The position numbers and the translations under genes were made by a program. A stretch of 64,000 nucleotides of DNA from Desulfosudis oleivorans (GTDB lineage: Bacteria > Desulfobacterota > Desulfobacteria > Desulfobacterales > SURF-7). The stretch lies in contig DYJD01000013.1 of the NCBI GenBank assembly GCA_020723325.1, forward strand, positions 62,001-126,000, written 5' to 3'. Positions 24,429-33,645 of the stretch are shown here, piece after piece (within the stretch, counting starts at the first letter, position 1; each line of letters begins with the position of its first letter). A model generated the notes under the pieces. That model was not told the DNA's origin. It did not search any database and saw only the letters and a program-made list of their open reading frames with translations.

Positions 24429-26483
24429 ATGAGCCCAATGAAACAAGCAAACCGGTCGAAAAAAGCAACCGGAATCCCATCCGGTATCCACGCCCGGCTG
24501 ATGGCGCTTGTTTTCATTGCGGCCCTGGCCGGGCCGGCGCTTGCGGAACCCATTGTCGTCACCGACCTTTGCGGCCGGGAACTTGTCCTTCGACAGCGGC
24601 CCGCCAAGGTGATTTCCCTTGCGCCGGCGGTCACGGAAATGATTTTTGCCCTGGGGGCCGGCGAGGCTGTGACGGCTGTTACCAGTCAGGATAGCTTGCC
24701 CCATGGGGCCGCCGGCCTGCCGGTGGTGGACGGCTCTTTAAATCCATCCCTTGAAATGATCATGAAACTGGCGCCGGAGGTGATCTTTCTTTCCCCAAAG
24801 CATCCCCACGCTCTGGAAAGGCTGACCGCTGAAAAGACGCAGGTGATCCAACTGGATGTGAACTCCCTGGCAGACGTCCTGGCCGCCATTCAACTGCTGG
24901 GGAAGATATTCCAAAAAGAGGAGCAAGCCGAAAGAATTGTTGCCGGCATCCAGGCCGAGCTGGAGCTGATCCGGGGAAAAATCGCCCGGATCCCCACGGA
25001 CAAGCGCCGGCGGGTATTGCGGATCATGGCCGGGGAAACCCTTATGACGCCGGGGGATGATTCTGTTCAAAACGAATTTATCCGGGCCGCCGGGGGTCTC
25101 ACGCCATCCTTGGGCAAGCAGGGGCCATATGTGCCCATAGCCTTGGCGGAATGGCGAAAGTTCAATCCCCAGGTGATTTATGGCTGTGATGATGAGCGGG
25201 AAGCCGTGCAGCGCCTCTTAGACCAGGAGGGCTGGCAGGAAGTGGCGGCGGTTAAAAACCACTGCATCTTTTACTTCCCCTGTGGTCTCACCTGTCACGC
25301 CGGCGTTCAAAGCGGGTATTTTGTCTCCTGGTTGTCTGCGCGGATATACAAGGAGTTTTATTCAGATCGCAGCCGGCTGGTAAAGGCCGAGGGCGTGGTC
25401 AGCCGCCGCCCACTGCTCCTGGAACTGCCGTACCTCAAATCCGCCGGCATCCTGGACAATTATCTGTATGATTTTCTCAATAAAAGCCTGGTGATCGATT
25501 TCCAGCGACCCCAGACGATTCTATCCACCCTGGACGGCTGGCGGGAAGGCATCCAAACTATCGGCAATCACTACCTGCCGCCCCAAACCTGGGGCTTGGG
25601 CCATGAAAACGACCTCCCGGCCCTGAAGGCCAGGGTGGCCGGGGTTCTGGGCAAGCCGGTGGAAACCGCCAGCTTTTTGTTCACCGGCGCGGATATGGAT
25701 CATCTTGCCGTGGAGCAGCGTACCTACCGGGATATGACGGTATGGGCCCTGGTAACGGCCGGGGTGCAGTCCAATGCCCTGCGCACCGCAAGGGACCCGG
25801 GCCGCTACTATGAACCCGGCACCATCAATATCCTGCTTCTAACCAATACAAAACTCTCCCCCAGCGCCATGACCCGGGCCATCATCACCGCCACCGAGGC
25901 CAAAACCGCGGCCTTGCAGGACCTGGATATCCGTAGCAGCGAGACGCCCCTTTTCAACGCCGCCACCGGCACGGGCACGGACAACATCATCCTGGTCCAG
26001 GGCGAGGGCCCGCCCATTGAAAACACCGGCGGCCACACCAAAATGGGGGAGTTGATGGCCGCTGCCGTGCATGCCGGCGTGACCCGGGCGATTCAGCTCC
26101 AAAACAGACTTACGGCCGGTAGACACATTCTGCGGCGTTTGCAGGAACGGGGCATATCCCTGTTTCAGCTCATTTCCAAAAACGGTTGCAAGGCCGGAGA
26201 AGATCCCGATGGGTTGACCGGTGCGGTGGCGGCCGTGCTGCTGGACAGCCGTTATGCCGGATTCATGGCCGCTTCCCTGGCCCTCAGCGACAGTCATGAA
26301 CAGGGGCTGACGGCAGATCTGAGCACCCATGAAACATGGTGTCGGAGTATTGCCGCGGAAATTGCCGGTGCCCCCATTGAACGCTTTGCCGAGCGGGTCG
26401 AAATGCAAAAGCTTCCAGTGGTGTTGCGAATGTCCCTGAATGCCGTTTTGAACGGCGTATACCAGCGTCAGGCAAGGCGGTAA
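24429..26483 (+). CDS. Secreted fusion: BtuF-like binding protein + CbiZ adenosylcobinamide amidohydrolase
   Basis: This is a 684-residue two-domain protein. A Sec signal peptide (basic start, hydrophobic LMALVFIAALAGPALA, cut before EP near residue 40) is followed by a class III periplasmic binding domain (about 42-320, KVISLAPAVTEMIFALGAG). From about 350 to 675 it is a CbiZ domain (AVEQRTYRDMTVWALVTAGV, NALRTA, TGTDNIILVQGEG, GGHTKMGELMAAAVHAGV). CbiZ cuts the amide of adenosylcobinamide derivatives so that foreign corrinoids can be rebuilt. CbiZ is generally treated as cytoplasmic; here the signal peptide should place it in the periplasm. It sits 9 bases after btuB and 3 before tonB. Confidence 0.88.
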   Translation: MSPMKQANRSKKATGIPSGIHARLMALVFIAALAGPALAEPIVVTDLCGRELVLRQRPAKVISLAPAVTEMIFALGAGEAVTAVTSQDSLPHGAAGLPVVDGSLNPSLEMIMKLAPEVIFLSPKHPHALERLTAEKTQVIQLDVNSLADVLAAIQLLGKIFQKEEQAERIVAGIQAELELIRGKIARIPTDKRRRVLRIMAGETLMTPGDDSVQNEFIRAAGGLTPSLGKQGPYVPIALAEWRKFNPQVIYGCDDEREAVQRLLDQEGWQEVAAVKNHCIFYFPCGLTCHAGVQSGYFVSWLSARIYKEFYSDRSRLVKAEGVVSRRPLLLELPYLKSAGILDNYLYDFLNKSLVIDFQRPQTILSTLDGWREGIQTIGNHYLPPQTWGLGHENDLPALKARVAGVLGKPVETASFLFTGADMDHLAVEQRTYRDMTVWALVTAGVQSNALRTARDPGRYYEPGTINILLLTNTKLSPSAMTRAIITATEAKTAALQDLDIRSSETPLFNAATGTGTDNIILVQGEGPPIENTGGHTKMGELMAAAVHAGVTRAIQLQNRLTAGRHILRRLQERGISLFQLISKNGCKAGEDPDGLTGAVAAVLLDSRYAGFMAASLALSDSHEQGLTADLSTHETWCRSIAAEIAGAPIERFAERVEMQKLPVVLRMSLNAVLNGVYQRQARR

Positions 26484-26486
26484 GCC

Positions 26487-27212
26487 ATGAAACCATTGAA
26501 GAGCATACTGCTTTCCTTTATTCTATCCCTGGTGGTACACGGCATGGTCCTGGCCATGGCCGTGGGTTGGTCCGGACTGGGGGCCAGGAATAATCCGCCG
26601 GCTGACGGGGTTGTGTTTGTGGAGCTTTTACAGGCCAAAGCCCCTGAGCCACAATCCGCTCCGGTCCAAGACCCGGTGGCTGTGGCGCCCCCAATCCCTC
26701 CGAAGTCCAGGCCGGTTACAAAGTCCAGGCCGAAACCCAAGGTGCTTTGCGAGAAACCTGCCGAGCCGCCAGCAGAAGAGCCGCCAGGCCGGCCCGAAGA
26801 GGCGCAAATGGCCGCCGTGGATATTGTGGGGCCTTCGGAAGGCGGGGGGGGCGGAATCACTATGGCAGTGTCCCCGGATCAAAACCCAGTTGAATCAGCT
26901 CCGGCCGTGGGTTACGCGGGGGAAAAAAAAGAAGAAGTACAGGAGGCTGTACCGCTTTATGACGTGAATCCTTCACCGCCTTATCCGGCCGCGGCCCGGC
27001 AGCGCGGCTACCAGGGCACGGTTATCGTGGAGGCCTTGGTGCGCGCCTCCGGGGCTGTGGCGGATGTGCTCCTGTTCCAATCCAGCGGTTACCCGCTGCT
27101 GGATCAGGCGGCCCTGCGGGCAGTGAAGGATTGGATATTCAGGCCCGGCACCCGCGGCGGCCGGGAAGTGGACATGGCGGTGCATGTACCGGTGGTATTT
27201 CAATTACACTGA
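26487..27212 (+). CDS. tonB: TonB energy transducer
   Basis: A 241-residue TonB. One N-terminal membrane helix (about residues 8-30, with the Ser-His pair SLVVHG), a Pro/Lys-rich periplasmic spacer (KSRPVTKSRPKPK), and the C-terminal TonB domain (PPYPAAARQRGYQGTVIVEA, ending WIFRPGT...VPVVFQLH). It carries proton-motive energy to the BtuB receptor of the same operon. No exbB/exbD is present here, so they must be supplied from elsewhere. Confidence 0.88.
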   Translation: MKPLKSILLSFILSLVVHGMVLAMAVGWSGLGARNNPPADGVVFVELLQAKAPEPQSAPVQDPVAVAPPIPPKSRPVTKSRPKPKVLCEKPAEPPAEEPPGRPEEAQMAAVDIVGPSEGGGGGITMAVSPDQNPVESAPAVGYAGEKKEEVQEAVPLYDVNPSPPYPAAARQRGYQGTVIVEALVRASGAVADVLLFQSSGYPLLDQAALRAVKDWIFRPGTRGGREVDMAVHVPVVFQLH

Positions 27213-27229
27213 CCAAGGGGATTGAGGAT

Positions 27230-28150
27230 TTGCGCCGAATAGCCAAATGGCCTTTATTACTGCTGGCCCTTTCCGTCTCGCTCTGGCAGCCCCCGGCCTT
27301 GCGGGCCGGCAGCGTGACCGATCAATTGGGACGCCGCGTGAATGTTCCCGACGCCCCCCAGCGGATCATCGCCCTGGCGCCCAGCATTACGGAAATCATT
27401 TATGCCCTGGGGGAAGAGCGGCGCCTGCGCGGAGTCACCCAGTTCAGCGATTATCCCGAAGCGGCCCTGGCCCTGCCCCAGGTGGGTTCCTATGTGAATC
27501 TGGACCTTGAAAAAATCGTGGCCCTGAGACCGGACCTGTGCATCGCCGTCAAAGATGGCAACCCCAAAGCCGTGATCGATAAACTGGAAGCCCTGCACAT
27601 CCCGGTTTACGCCGTTGATCCCAGGGATTTGGAATCGGTTATGGAAGCCATCAGCGCCATCGGCCGGCTTCTGGGGGCCGGGGAGCACGCGGACCGGATC
27701 ATCGCCCGGATGGCCAAGCGGGTGGAAAAGGTGAAAGCCACCGTGGCCAAGGCCCGGCATTACCCCAAGGTGTTTTTCCAGATCGGGATCACGCCCATTG
27801 TATCCATCGGCTCCGGCACCTTCATCCATGAGCTGATCGTCATGGCCGGCGGCCGGAACCTGGCCCAGGGCAAGGTGCCCTATCCGCGTTTTTCCAAGGA
27901 GCAGGTGCTGAGCCTGGCACCGGAAATCTTCATCATCACTTCCATGGACCGGGACGGCCTGTTTGAGCAGATCCAGGCCGAATGGCAAAAGTGGCCGGAT
28001 ATGCCGGCGGTGAAAAACAACCGGATTCTGTTGGTGGATTCCAATCTGCTGGATCGGGCCGGGCCGCGCCTGGTGGACGGCCTGGAATTACTGGCGCGCT
28101 TGATCCATCCGGAATTGTTTCCGGAAGCGCTTGGGGAGAAGCAACCTTGA
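27230..28150 (+). CDS. btuF: Corrinoid ABC transporter, periplasmic binding protein (BtuF)
   Basis: A 306-residue class III binding protein: signal peptide (LLLLALSVSLWQ, cut near LRAG), then VTDQLGRRVNVPDAPQRII and LAPSITEIIYALG. TTG 27230 is taken as the start with AAGGGG 9 bases upstream; no ATG is available between the tonB stop and the signal peptide. It is the second BtuF domain of the operon, without a CbiZ part. The stop overlaps the next start. Confidence 0.86.
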   Translation: MRRIAKWPLLLLALSVSLWQPPALRAGSVTDQLGRRVNVPDAPQRIIALAPSITEIIYALGEERRLRGVTQFSDYPEAALALPQVGSYVNLDLEKIVALRPDLCIAVKDGNPKAVIDKLEALHIPVYAVDPRDLESVMEAISAIGRLLGAGEHADRIIARMAKRVEKVKATVAKARHYPKVFFQIGITPIVSIGSGTFIHELIVMAGGRNLAQGKVPYPRFSKEQVLSLAPEIFIITSMDRDGLFEQIQAEWQKWPDMPAVKNNRILLVDSNLLDRAGPRLVDGLELLARLIHPELFPEALGEKQP

Positions 28151-29157
28151 CGGCCCCTGCCAGTTCCATTGCCAGACGCATTCTTTGGGTTGCCGGACTG
28201 CTCGTGCTTGTGCTGCTTTTGGCGGCGGTCCTGGGGCTTTCCCTGGGCACAACCGGCGGCGGCTTCAAGGTTCTGTTGAACTTCTTGCAAGGCTCGGTAA
28301 ATCAGGATTCCATGCAGGCGGCCATCATCTTCCGCATCCGCCTGCCCCGGGTGTTGCTGGCGAGTCTGGTGGGGGCGGCCCTTTCCCTGGGCGGGCTGGT
28401 GTTCCAGGCTTTGTTGAAAAACCCCCTGGCCGAGCCCTATATTCTGGGCATTTCCGGCGGCTCGGCCATCGGCGCCATCATGGGCATTCTCATGGGCCTG
28501 GCTCGTTTCCCCGGGGTCAGCCTGGCGGCTTTTTCCGGGAGTTTCGCCACCCTGGTGTTGATTCTGTTCATGTCCTCCGGCCGGTCGCTGATGATCAAGG
28601 ACGCCCTGCTGCTGTCCGGGGTGATGGTCAACGCCTTTTGCACAGCGGTGATCATGTTTCTGATCTCCATGACCCAGGACGCAAGGCTGCACAATATCAT
28701 GTTTTGGCTCATGGGCGATCTCGCCAGTGCCGATCTGGGGCAGATCGCCTTGCTGGCGGCCATTCTGCTGCCCTGTTTCGGCCTGACCTTTGTTTTTTCC
28801 CATACCATGAATTTGTTGATTCTGGGCAGCGAAATGGCGGCCACCATGGGGGTCAATGTGCGCGCCGTCACCTTGACCCTTTTGGTGACCACTTCCCTGA
28901 TGATCAGCGCCGCGGTGAGCAACTGCGGGCTCATCGGCTTTGTGGGATTGGTGATCCCACATCTGTTGCGGCTGGTGTGGGGCCCGGATCATCGTGTCCT
29001 GGTGCCGGCCTGCATTCTGGGGGGCGGGGCCTATATGGTCTTTTGCGACATGCTGGCTCGGATTCTGCCGGGCCAAGGGGAAATGCCCGTGGGTGTCATC
29101 ACCGCCATGATGGGCGCTCCGTTGTTTATCCTGCTATTAAAGAGAACCCAGAAATGA
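28147..29157 (+). CDS. btuC: Corrinoid ABC transporter permease (BtuC/FecCD family)
   Basis: A 336-residue polytopic permease of the FecCD family with about ten hydrophobic segments. Family motifs include RLPRVLLASLVGAALSLGG, NPLAEPYILGISGGSAIGA and GLIGFVGLVIPHLLRLVWG. It starts at a TTG overlapping the btuF stop (TTGA), with GGGGAGAAG upstream; an upstream frame extension runs through btuF. It forms the channel for corrinoid entry. Confidence 0.9.
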   Translation: MTAPASSIARRILWVAGLLVLVLLLAAVLGLSLGTTGGGFKVLLNFLQGSVNQDSMQAAIIFRIRLPRVLLASLVGAALSLGGLVFQALLKNPLAEPYILGISGGSAIGAIMGILMGLARFPGVSLAAFSGSFATLVLILFMSSGRSLMIKDALLLSGVMVNAFCTAVIMFLISMTQDARLHNIMFWLMGDLASADLGQIALLAAILLPCFGLTFVFSHTMNLLILGSEMAATMGVNVRAVTLTLLVTTSLMISAAVSNCGLIGFVGLVIPHLLRLVWGPDHRVLVPACILGGGAYMVFCDMLARILPGQGEMPVGVITAMMGAPLFILLLKRTQK

Positions 29158-29945
29158 ACCCGGCCGTGTTGCTTCAACAGATTGATTTCGCCTACGGCAG
29201 AGCCATGGTTTTACAGGATTTGTCCTTTGGGATTGAAAGCGGCGAGGTCCTGATCGGCATCGGCCCCAATGGTTCCGGCAAAACCACTTTGATGAAAGTG
29301 ATGGCCGGCATTCTGCGGCCGCAAAAAGGTAGTCGAACCTTGCTGGGGCGGCCTTTTTCCAAGTACCGGCGCAGGGAGCTGGCCCGCAATATCGCCTATG
29401 TGCCCCAGATGATCGGCGGCAACCCGCCCTTCACCGTGCGGGAGATGGTGCTCATGGGCCGCTCGCCCTACCTGGGCATGCTCGGGGTGGAAGGACCGAC
29501 GGATCAGGCCTTGGCTGATCAGGCCATGACCTTTACCGGGGTTGATCATCTCCAGGACCGGCACCTGGACCAACTGAGCGGCGGCGAACGCCAGCGGGTG
29601 CATATTGCCCGGGCCATCTGCCAGGAACCCCGGGTGATTCTTTTGGACGAACCCACTGCGGCCCTGGATCTGGCCCATCAGATCCGCATCATGGACCTGA
29701 TGGCCCGCCTGGCCCGGGAAAAGGGCGTGGCGGTCTTCATGGTACTGCATGACATCAACCTGGCGGCCATGTATGCCGGGCGCGTGCTTTTGCTGGACAA
29801 GGGCCGGATCATGAGTCTGGGTGCCCCTGACCAGGTGCTGACCGGCGATTCCCTGGAACGGGTCTATGGCTGCAATTTATTGATCGACCGGAGTCCGGTG
29901 GGCGAATTCCCGCGCATCACCCTGGTGCCGGGAAACCGATTGTAG
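29154..29945 (+). CDS. btuD: Corrinoid ABC transporter ATP-binding protein (BtuD)
   Basis: A 263-residue ABC ATPase: Walker A GPNGSGKTT, Q-loop in AYVPQMIGG, signature LSGGERQRV, Walker B VILLDEPTAALD, switch His in VLHDINLA. The ATG overlaps the btuC stop by 4 bases. The frame is open further upstream, but that part is antisense-like shadow of btuC. Last gene of the corrinoid operon; a perfect palindrome follows directly. Confidence 0.92.
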   Translation: MNPAVLLQQIDFAYGRAMVLQDLSFGIESGEVLIGIGPNGSGKTTLMKVMAGILRPQKGSRTLLGRPFSKYRRRELARNIAYVPQMIGGNPPFTVREMVLMGRSPYLGMLGVEGPTDQALADQAMTFTGVDHLQDRHLDQLSGGERQRVHIARAICQEPRVILLDEPTAALDLAHQIRIMDLMARLAREKGVAVFMVLHDINLAAMYAGRVLLLDKGRIMSLGAPDQVLTGDSLERVYGCNLLIDRSPVGEFPRITLVPGNRL

Positions 29946-29966
29946 GGGCGGTTCGCGAACCGCCCC
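29945..29966. repeat. REP-like perfect palindrome after btuD
   Basis: A 22-base perfect palindrome, GGGGCGGTTCG / CGAACCGCCCC, begins at the btuD stop. It resembles dispersed REP-type palindromes. It could also stabilise or end the btu transcript, though it lacks a T-run. Confidence 0.6.
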
Positions 29967-29977
29967 AACCCCATATT

Positions 29978-30139
29978 CTAAATTCGAATATCGAAATCCG
30001 AAACTCGAAACAAATTCAAAATTTCAATGACCAAAACAAAACTCAATGACCCAATGGCTCAATGGATTGTTTGCCAATGCTGTTTTATTTAAATTTTGGT
30101 AATTCGGATTTGTTTCGTATTTCGATATTCGAATTTCAG
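29978..30139. repeat. About 160-bp inverted-repeat element (MITE-like)
   Basis: The outer arms CTAAATTCGAATATCGAAAT and the complement of 30119-30139 match over about 20 bases with one gap, and the inner sequences (CGAAACAAATTC, GACCAAAA against their complements near 30095-30116) continue the pairing imperfectly. The whole can fold into one long hairpin. No coding capacity. It looks like a nonautonomous element or large REP element. Confidence 0.6.
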
Positions 30140-30174
30140 ATTTTTTTTGACCGGTTGAAACGACGATCAAGGTC

Positions 30175-31527
30175 TTAATTATCAAGGGGCTGACGCAGAT
30201 AATCCGGCAGCAGTTCGTAGGCATCCACCGGCGATTTGAGGGGCTTGCGGCGGTCGATCTGCATGTTGGGATCGGTTTCACCCTCCAGGTTGACGGCTTC
30301 CATGCGCTCCTGCAGGGTGCGACCGTGGGGGTTGGTAAAGGGGATGACCAGGGGACCGACGCTGTCCACCACATAGGCCAACTGGCCGTTTTGCAGGGAG
30401 ACGATGCTGCCGGCCGGATAGATGCCCACCACCTTTACAAAGGCATGCAGCACAAATTGCAGCAGGCTGTCCTTTTCCGCATATTTGCGAAAAATCTCCG
30501 TGACCGAGACAATGGGATTGATGGCCTCCTTATAAACCCGTTTGGAGGTCATGGCATCGTAGATATCGGCCAGTTTGCAGATTTTTACATAAATGGGAAT
30601 TTCAATGGCGGTTCTGGTTTCCGGATAACAGCGGGGCTCGCCGGAATAGAGGGCGCAGTGATGAAATTGAACTGAATTGCGGACATAGGGGTTGTGGTCC
30701 AGATTATTGCGGGTGAGGATCGTCAAGCCTTTGCCGTAACTGTGCTGTTTGACCAGCTCGAATTCTTCGCCGGTCAGCGGACCGTTCTTGTTTAAGATTT
30801 CATCGGCGATCAAGACCTTGCCCACATCATGCAAAAAATATCCCAGGGCAATATCCCGGATCTCGTCCGGCAGATACTGGACATAGGAAATCGGTGAGCC
30901 GAGATCCTTTTCCTTTAAACCCTGGACATAGGCATTGGACAGAAAGCGGTTGACCGTGTCGCTGAACTGGTCGTTGAAACGGTTGAGCACGGCCATGGCA
31001 ATGGTGCATACATTGATGGAATGATTGTACAGATAATCGTCGTAGGAGAAAATTTCCTTGGTCAGATAGGAAAAGGCGGATTCATTCACCGTGAGAAAAT
31101 TCAGCAGATCGGTTACGGTTTTCTCCACGGTTTCATAGTCAAATTCCCCGCCGGTCTGCTTGATATCCAGAATCACCTGCTTGATGTTCTGCTTGGCATG
31201 TTCGTATTTGATCTTGGCGGTCTTCTTCAGCTCGGTGATTTTCTGAATCTTCTTCTCTATGGTGGAAACGAATTCTTTTTTGCCGGCGGAAATAAAATCG
31301 ATTTCCTTGCCGTTGTGGTCCCAGATGCCGCCGGCGGTCTCCGGCTGAATGCAGATGTCGGTGATGCCGTTCTTCTTGATGTACAACAACGTGTTCACGT
31401 TGTTGACCAGCATGTCCTTGTCGATCAACAGCAGGTCGTTCTGATTGTAAATATCCACGCCGGTCTTGACCGTACCGCCCTTGCTGACGATTTCAATCAG
31501 TTGATCGATATTGATTTTTACTTTCAT
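30175..31527 (-). CDS. HD-GYP-type signalling phosphodiesterase, variant motif
   Basis: A 450-residue cytoplasmic protein. The N-terminal 150 residues include a DUF3391-like domain and helices. The HD domain begins near YLYNHSINVCTIAM, with HD in YFLHDVGKVLI and the downstream KICKLADIYDAMTSKRVYK block of HD-GYP proteins. The GYP position reads GEPRCYPE instead of the usual GxGYP, so c-di-GMP cleavage may be altered. It lies 61 bases after tatD on the same strand and is probably in its transcript. Confidence 0.82.
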   Translation of the reverse strand: MKVKINIDQLIEIVSKGGTVKTGVDIYNQNDLLLIDKDMLVNNVNTLLYIKKNGITDICIQPETAGGIWDHNGKEIDFISAGKKEFVSTIEKKIQKITELKKTAKIKYEHAKQNIKQVILDIKQTGGEFDYETVEKTVTDLLNFLTVNESAFSYLTKEIFSYDDYLYNHSINVCTIAMAVLNRFNDQFSDTVNRFLSNAYVQGLKEKDLGSPISYVQYLPDEIRDIALGYFLHDVGKVLIADEILNKNGPLTGEEFELVKQHSYGKGLTILTRNNLDHNPYVRNSVQFHHCALYSGEPRCYPETRTAIEIPIYVKICKLADIYDAMTSKRVYKEAINPIVSVTEIFRKYAEKDSLLQFVLHAFVKVVGIYPAGSIVSLQNGQLAYVVDSVGPLVIPFTNPHGRTLQERMEAVNLEGETDPNMQIDRRKPLKSPVDAYELLPDYLRQPLDN

Positions 31528-31588
31528 AAGAAAAAAATACCACAGGCCGCAAGGGATTGCAAACGGCTTTCACAGCTTCCATGAACTG

Positions 31589-32383
31589 CTAAAGCCTTCC
31601 ATCGTCTTCAATACCGAACAAACCAATAGTGTTGTTCCAGATGATGGGGCCGAGCACTTCCGGATCTTCTTCGCGCACCTCGGCCAATTTCATGAAGGTT
31701 GAACGCACAAAAGCAGGTTCATTGCGGCGGAAGCGGTTCCGTTCCGGTGCCGGTGTCAAATAGGGTGCGTCGGTTTCCACCAGCAGACGGTCGGCGGGGA
31801 TGAGCTTCACCAGTTCCCGCAGGCTTTGGCCGCGCTGGTGATTGGTCAAAATTCCAGTGATGCCGATGTGCAGGCCCATGTCCAGGTAGTGGATGAGTTC
31901 GGCCCGGTTGCCGGAAAAACAGTGCACGACCCCGCGGCGCGGTATGCGGTTGTGGGTTTTCAAGATATCCAAAAACCGGCCGTTGCTATCCCGTTCATGA
32001 AAGATGATGGGCAGTGCAAGGGCGTCGGCAATTTCGATTTGGCGGTTAAACCACAGTTCTTGATCTTTTGGGGGCGAGTACATGCGGTTGTAATCCAGGC
32101 CGGTTTCCCCCCAGGCTCTTACTTTGGGATGTCCGGCGAGCTGTTTCAGCCGGGCCAGCGCCTCGGAGCTGCATTCCTGGGCGTCATGGGGGTGAATTCC
32201 CACCGAGGCATATACATTGCTGTTTTTCGCGGCCATGGCCACGACCTTTTCCGAACTCGCAAGGGTTATGCCCACCACCATGACGGCCTTGACCCCGGCC
32301 TGCCTGGCGCGCTCCAGGACCCCATCCAGGTCTTTACTATAAGAGCGGTCATCCAGATGGCAGTGGCTGTCGAACAACTTCAT
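31589..32383 (-). CDS. tatD: TatD family metal-dependent hydrolase/DNase
   Basis: A 264-residue TIM-barrel hydrolase with FDSHCHLDD at the N-terminus, GETGLDY in the middle, IFHER, VVHCFSG and VETDAPYL, all TatD metal-site motifs. The second ATG (32383) is preferred because GGAG sits 8 bases upstream; the first ATG at 32398 would add five residues. It is followed by the HD-GYP gene. Confidence 0.9.
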   Translation of the reverse strand: MKLFDSHCHLDDRSYSKDLDGVLERARQAGVKAVMVVGITLASSEKVVAMAAKNSNVYASVGIHPHDAQECSSEALARLKQLAGHPKVRAWGETGLDYNRMYSPPKDQELWFNRQIEIADALALPIIFHERDSNGRFLDILKTHNRIPRRGVVHCFSGNRAELIHYLDMGLHIGITGILTNHQRGQSLRELVKLIPADRLLVETDAPYLTPAPERNRFRRNEPAFVRSTFMKLAEVREEDPEVLGPIIWNNTIGLFGIEDDGRL

Positions 32384-32398
32384 TTCAAATATCTCCAT

Positions 32399-32765
32399 TG
32401 TACTTCTTCTTTTATATCGGGGTCGGTATCGGTATCGGAATCGGTATCGAGTTTTTTTATTTTCAAATTATTTTATGGAGCGGCCGGTTCATGGGAAAGT
32501 ATACTTTGCTGATCTTCCCATTCCGACCCCGATACCGATACCGACCCCGAGCAAATCCCATGGGATTCCCCAACGTGCGCTTGGCTTTAGCATTGATTTT
32601 TCCCCGGATCAACCTCTTAAAAGCACTCGGATGTTTTTCTATTGCCTTGAGAATCATTATAAGCGTATAAATGCAATTTGTGTGTCATTATGCCGCAAAT
32701 CATGATATCAACGACAGCCGCCGCCGGCAGGTCGTTGGATCTATATTATTTGAGGAGGAAAAGCT
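32399..32765. other. Gap holding a large (GGTATC)n inverted repeat
   Basis: The left part contains the hairpin repeat listed separately. The right part (32560-32750) is plain intergenic DNA with AGGAGG directly before nfnA. Open frames here read only the repeat. Confidence 0.5.
32413..32552. repeat. Hexamer-built inverted repeat (GGTATC/GGGGTC units), copy 1
   Basis: The left arm (about 32413-32446) is built of GGGGTC and GGTATC units; the right arm (about 32516-32552) is their complement (GACCCC, GATACC units). About 70 bases lie between. A second copy with a short loop lies at 40853-40932. Confidence 0.7.
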
Positions 32766-33596
32766 ATGTTTAAAATTGTTCGTCGGGAAGAAATGTCGGG
32801 GGGCACGGTGGTATTGAACGAGATCGAAGCACCGCTGATTGCCCGCAAGGCCAAACCAGGTCAGTTCGTGATTATTAAAGCCAACGAGACCGGGGAGCGC
32901 GTCCCCTTGACCATGGCGGATACGGATCCGGTGAAAGGCACCATCACCCTGATATATATGGTGGTGGGAAAATCCACCGCCCTTTTCAAAACCCTTAAGG
33001 TGGGCGAGGGGTATCAGGACATCATCGGCCCCTTGGGCAAACCCACCCATTTGGAGAATGTAGGCACGGCGGTTTGCGTGGGCGGCGGAACCGGCATTGC
33101 CGTGCTGCATCCCATCACCCGGGGCCTGAAACAGGCCGGCAACAAGGTGATCAGCATCATCGGCGCCCGCAGCAAAAACATTCTGATCCTGGAGGACCAG
33201 ATGCGGGCGGTTTCGGATGAACTGCATGTCTGCACCGACGACGGGTCTTACGGCCATCACGGTTTTGTAACGGAAGTCCTGAAAACGGTTTTGGACAAAA
33301 ACAAGGTGGGCCTGGTGGTGGGGATCGGACCGGTGCCCATGATGAAATTTGTCTCCAAGATCACCAAGGATTACGGAGTCAAAACCCTGGTGAGTCTGAA
33401 CCCCATCATGATCGACGGTACCGGTATGTGCGGGGGCTGCCGTGTCACCGTGGGTGGCAAGACCCAGTTTGCCTGCGTGGACGGGCCGGAATTCGACGGC
33501 CATTTGGTGGATTTCGACGAATTGACCTTGCGACTCCAGGCCTATTGTGAAGATGAAAAAGAGTGTTACAATAATTTTTGCACCCTGAAAGCCTGA
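32766..33596 (+). CDS. nfnA: NfnA-type ferredoxin:NADP+ oxidoreductase small subunit (FAD/[2Fe-2S])
   Basis: A 276-residue protein with a ferredoxin-reductase FAD domain (RVPLTMADTD), an NAD(P)-binding domain (VCVGGGTGIAVLHPI, VVGIGPVPMM) and a C-terminal [2Fe-2S] cysteine set (D-G-T-GMCGGCRVTVGG, FACVDGPEFDG). This matches NfnA, also called sulfide dehydrogenase SudB. With NfnB it couples NADH, ferredoxin and NADP+ by electron bifurcation. AGGAGG precedes the start; nfnB follows after 49 bases. Confidence 0.9.
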   Translation: MFKIVRREEMSGGTVVLNEIEAPLIARKAKPGQFVIIKANETGERVPLTMADTDPVKGTITLIYMVVGKSTALFKTLKVGEGYQDIIGPLGKPTHLENVGTAVCVGGGTGIAVLHPITRGLKQAGNKVISIIGARSKNILILEDQMRAVSDELHVCTDDGSYGHHGFVTEVLKTVLDKNKVGLVVGIGPVPMMKFVSKITKDYGVKTLVSLNPIMIDGTGMCGGCRVTVGGKTQFACVDGPEFDGHLVDFDELTLRLQAYCEDEKECYNNFCTLKA

Positions 33597-33645
33597 TTCG
33601 GAGCATATTTTTCAATACAGGCTCCGACTAGATATGGAGGACAGA

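Noticed and set aside
27880-29076. 398-codon minus-strand frame rich in His, Gln and Gly
   Set aside because: Antisense of btuF/btuC, with a low-complexity composition caused by GC-rich third positions of the real genes.
32413-32552. Repeated GGTATC units considered as a CRISPR array
   Set aside because: The period is six bases with no unique spacers, and the arms are inverted rather than direct; no cas genes are near.
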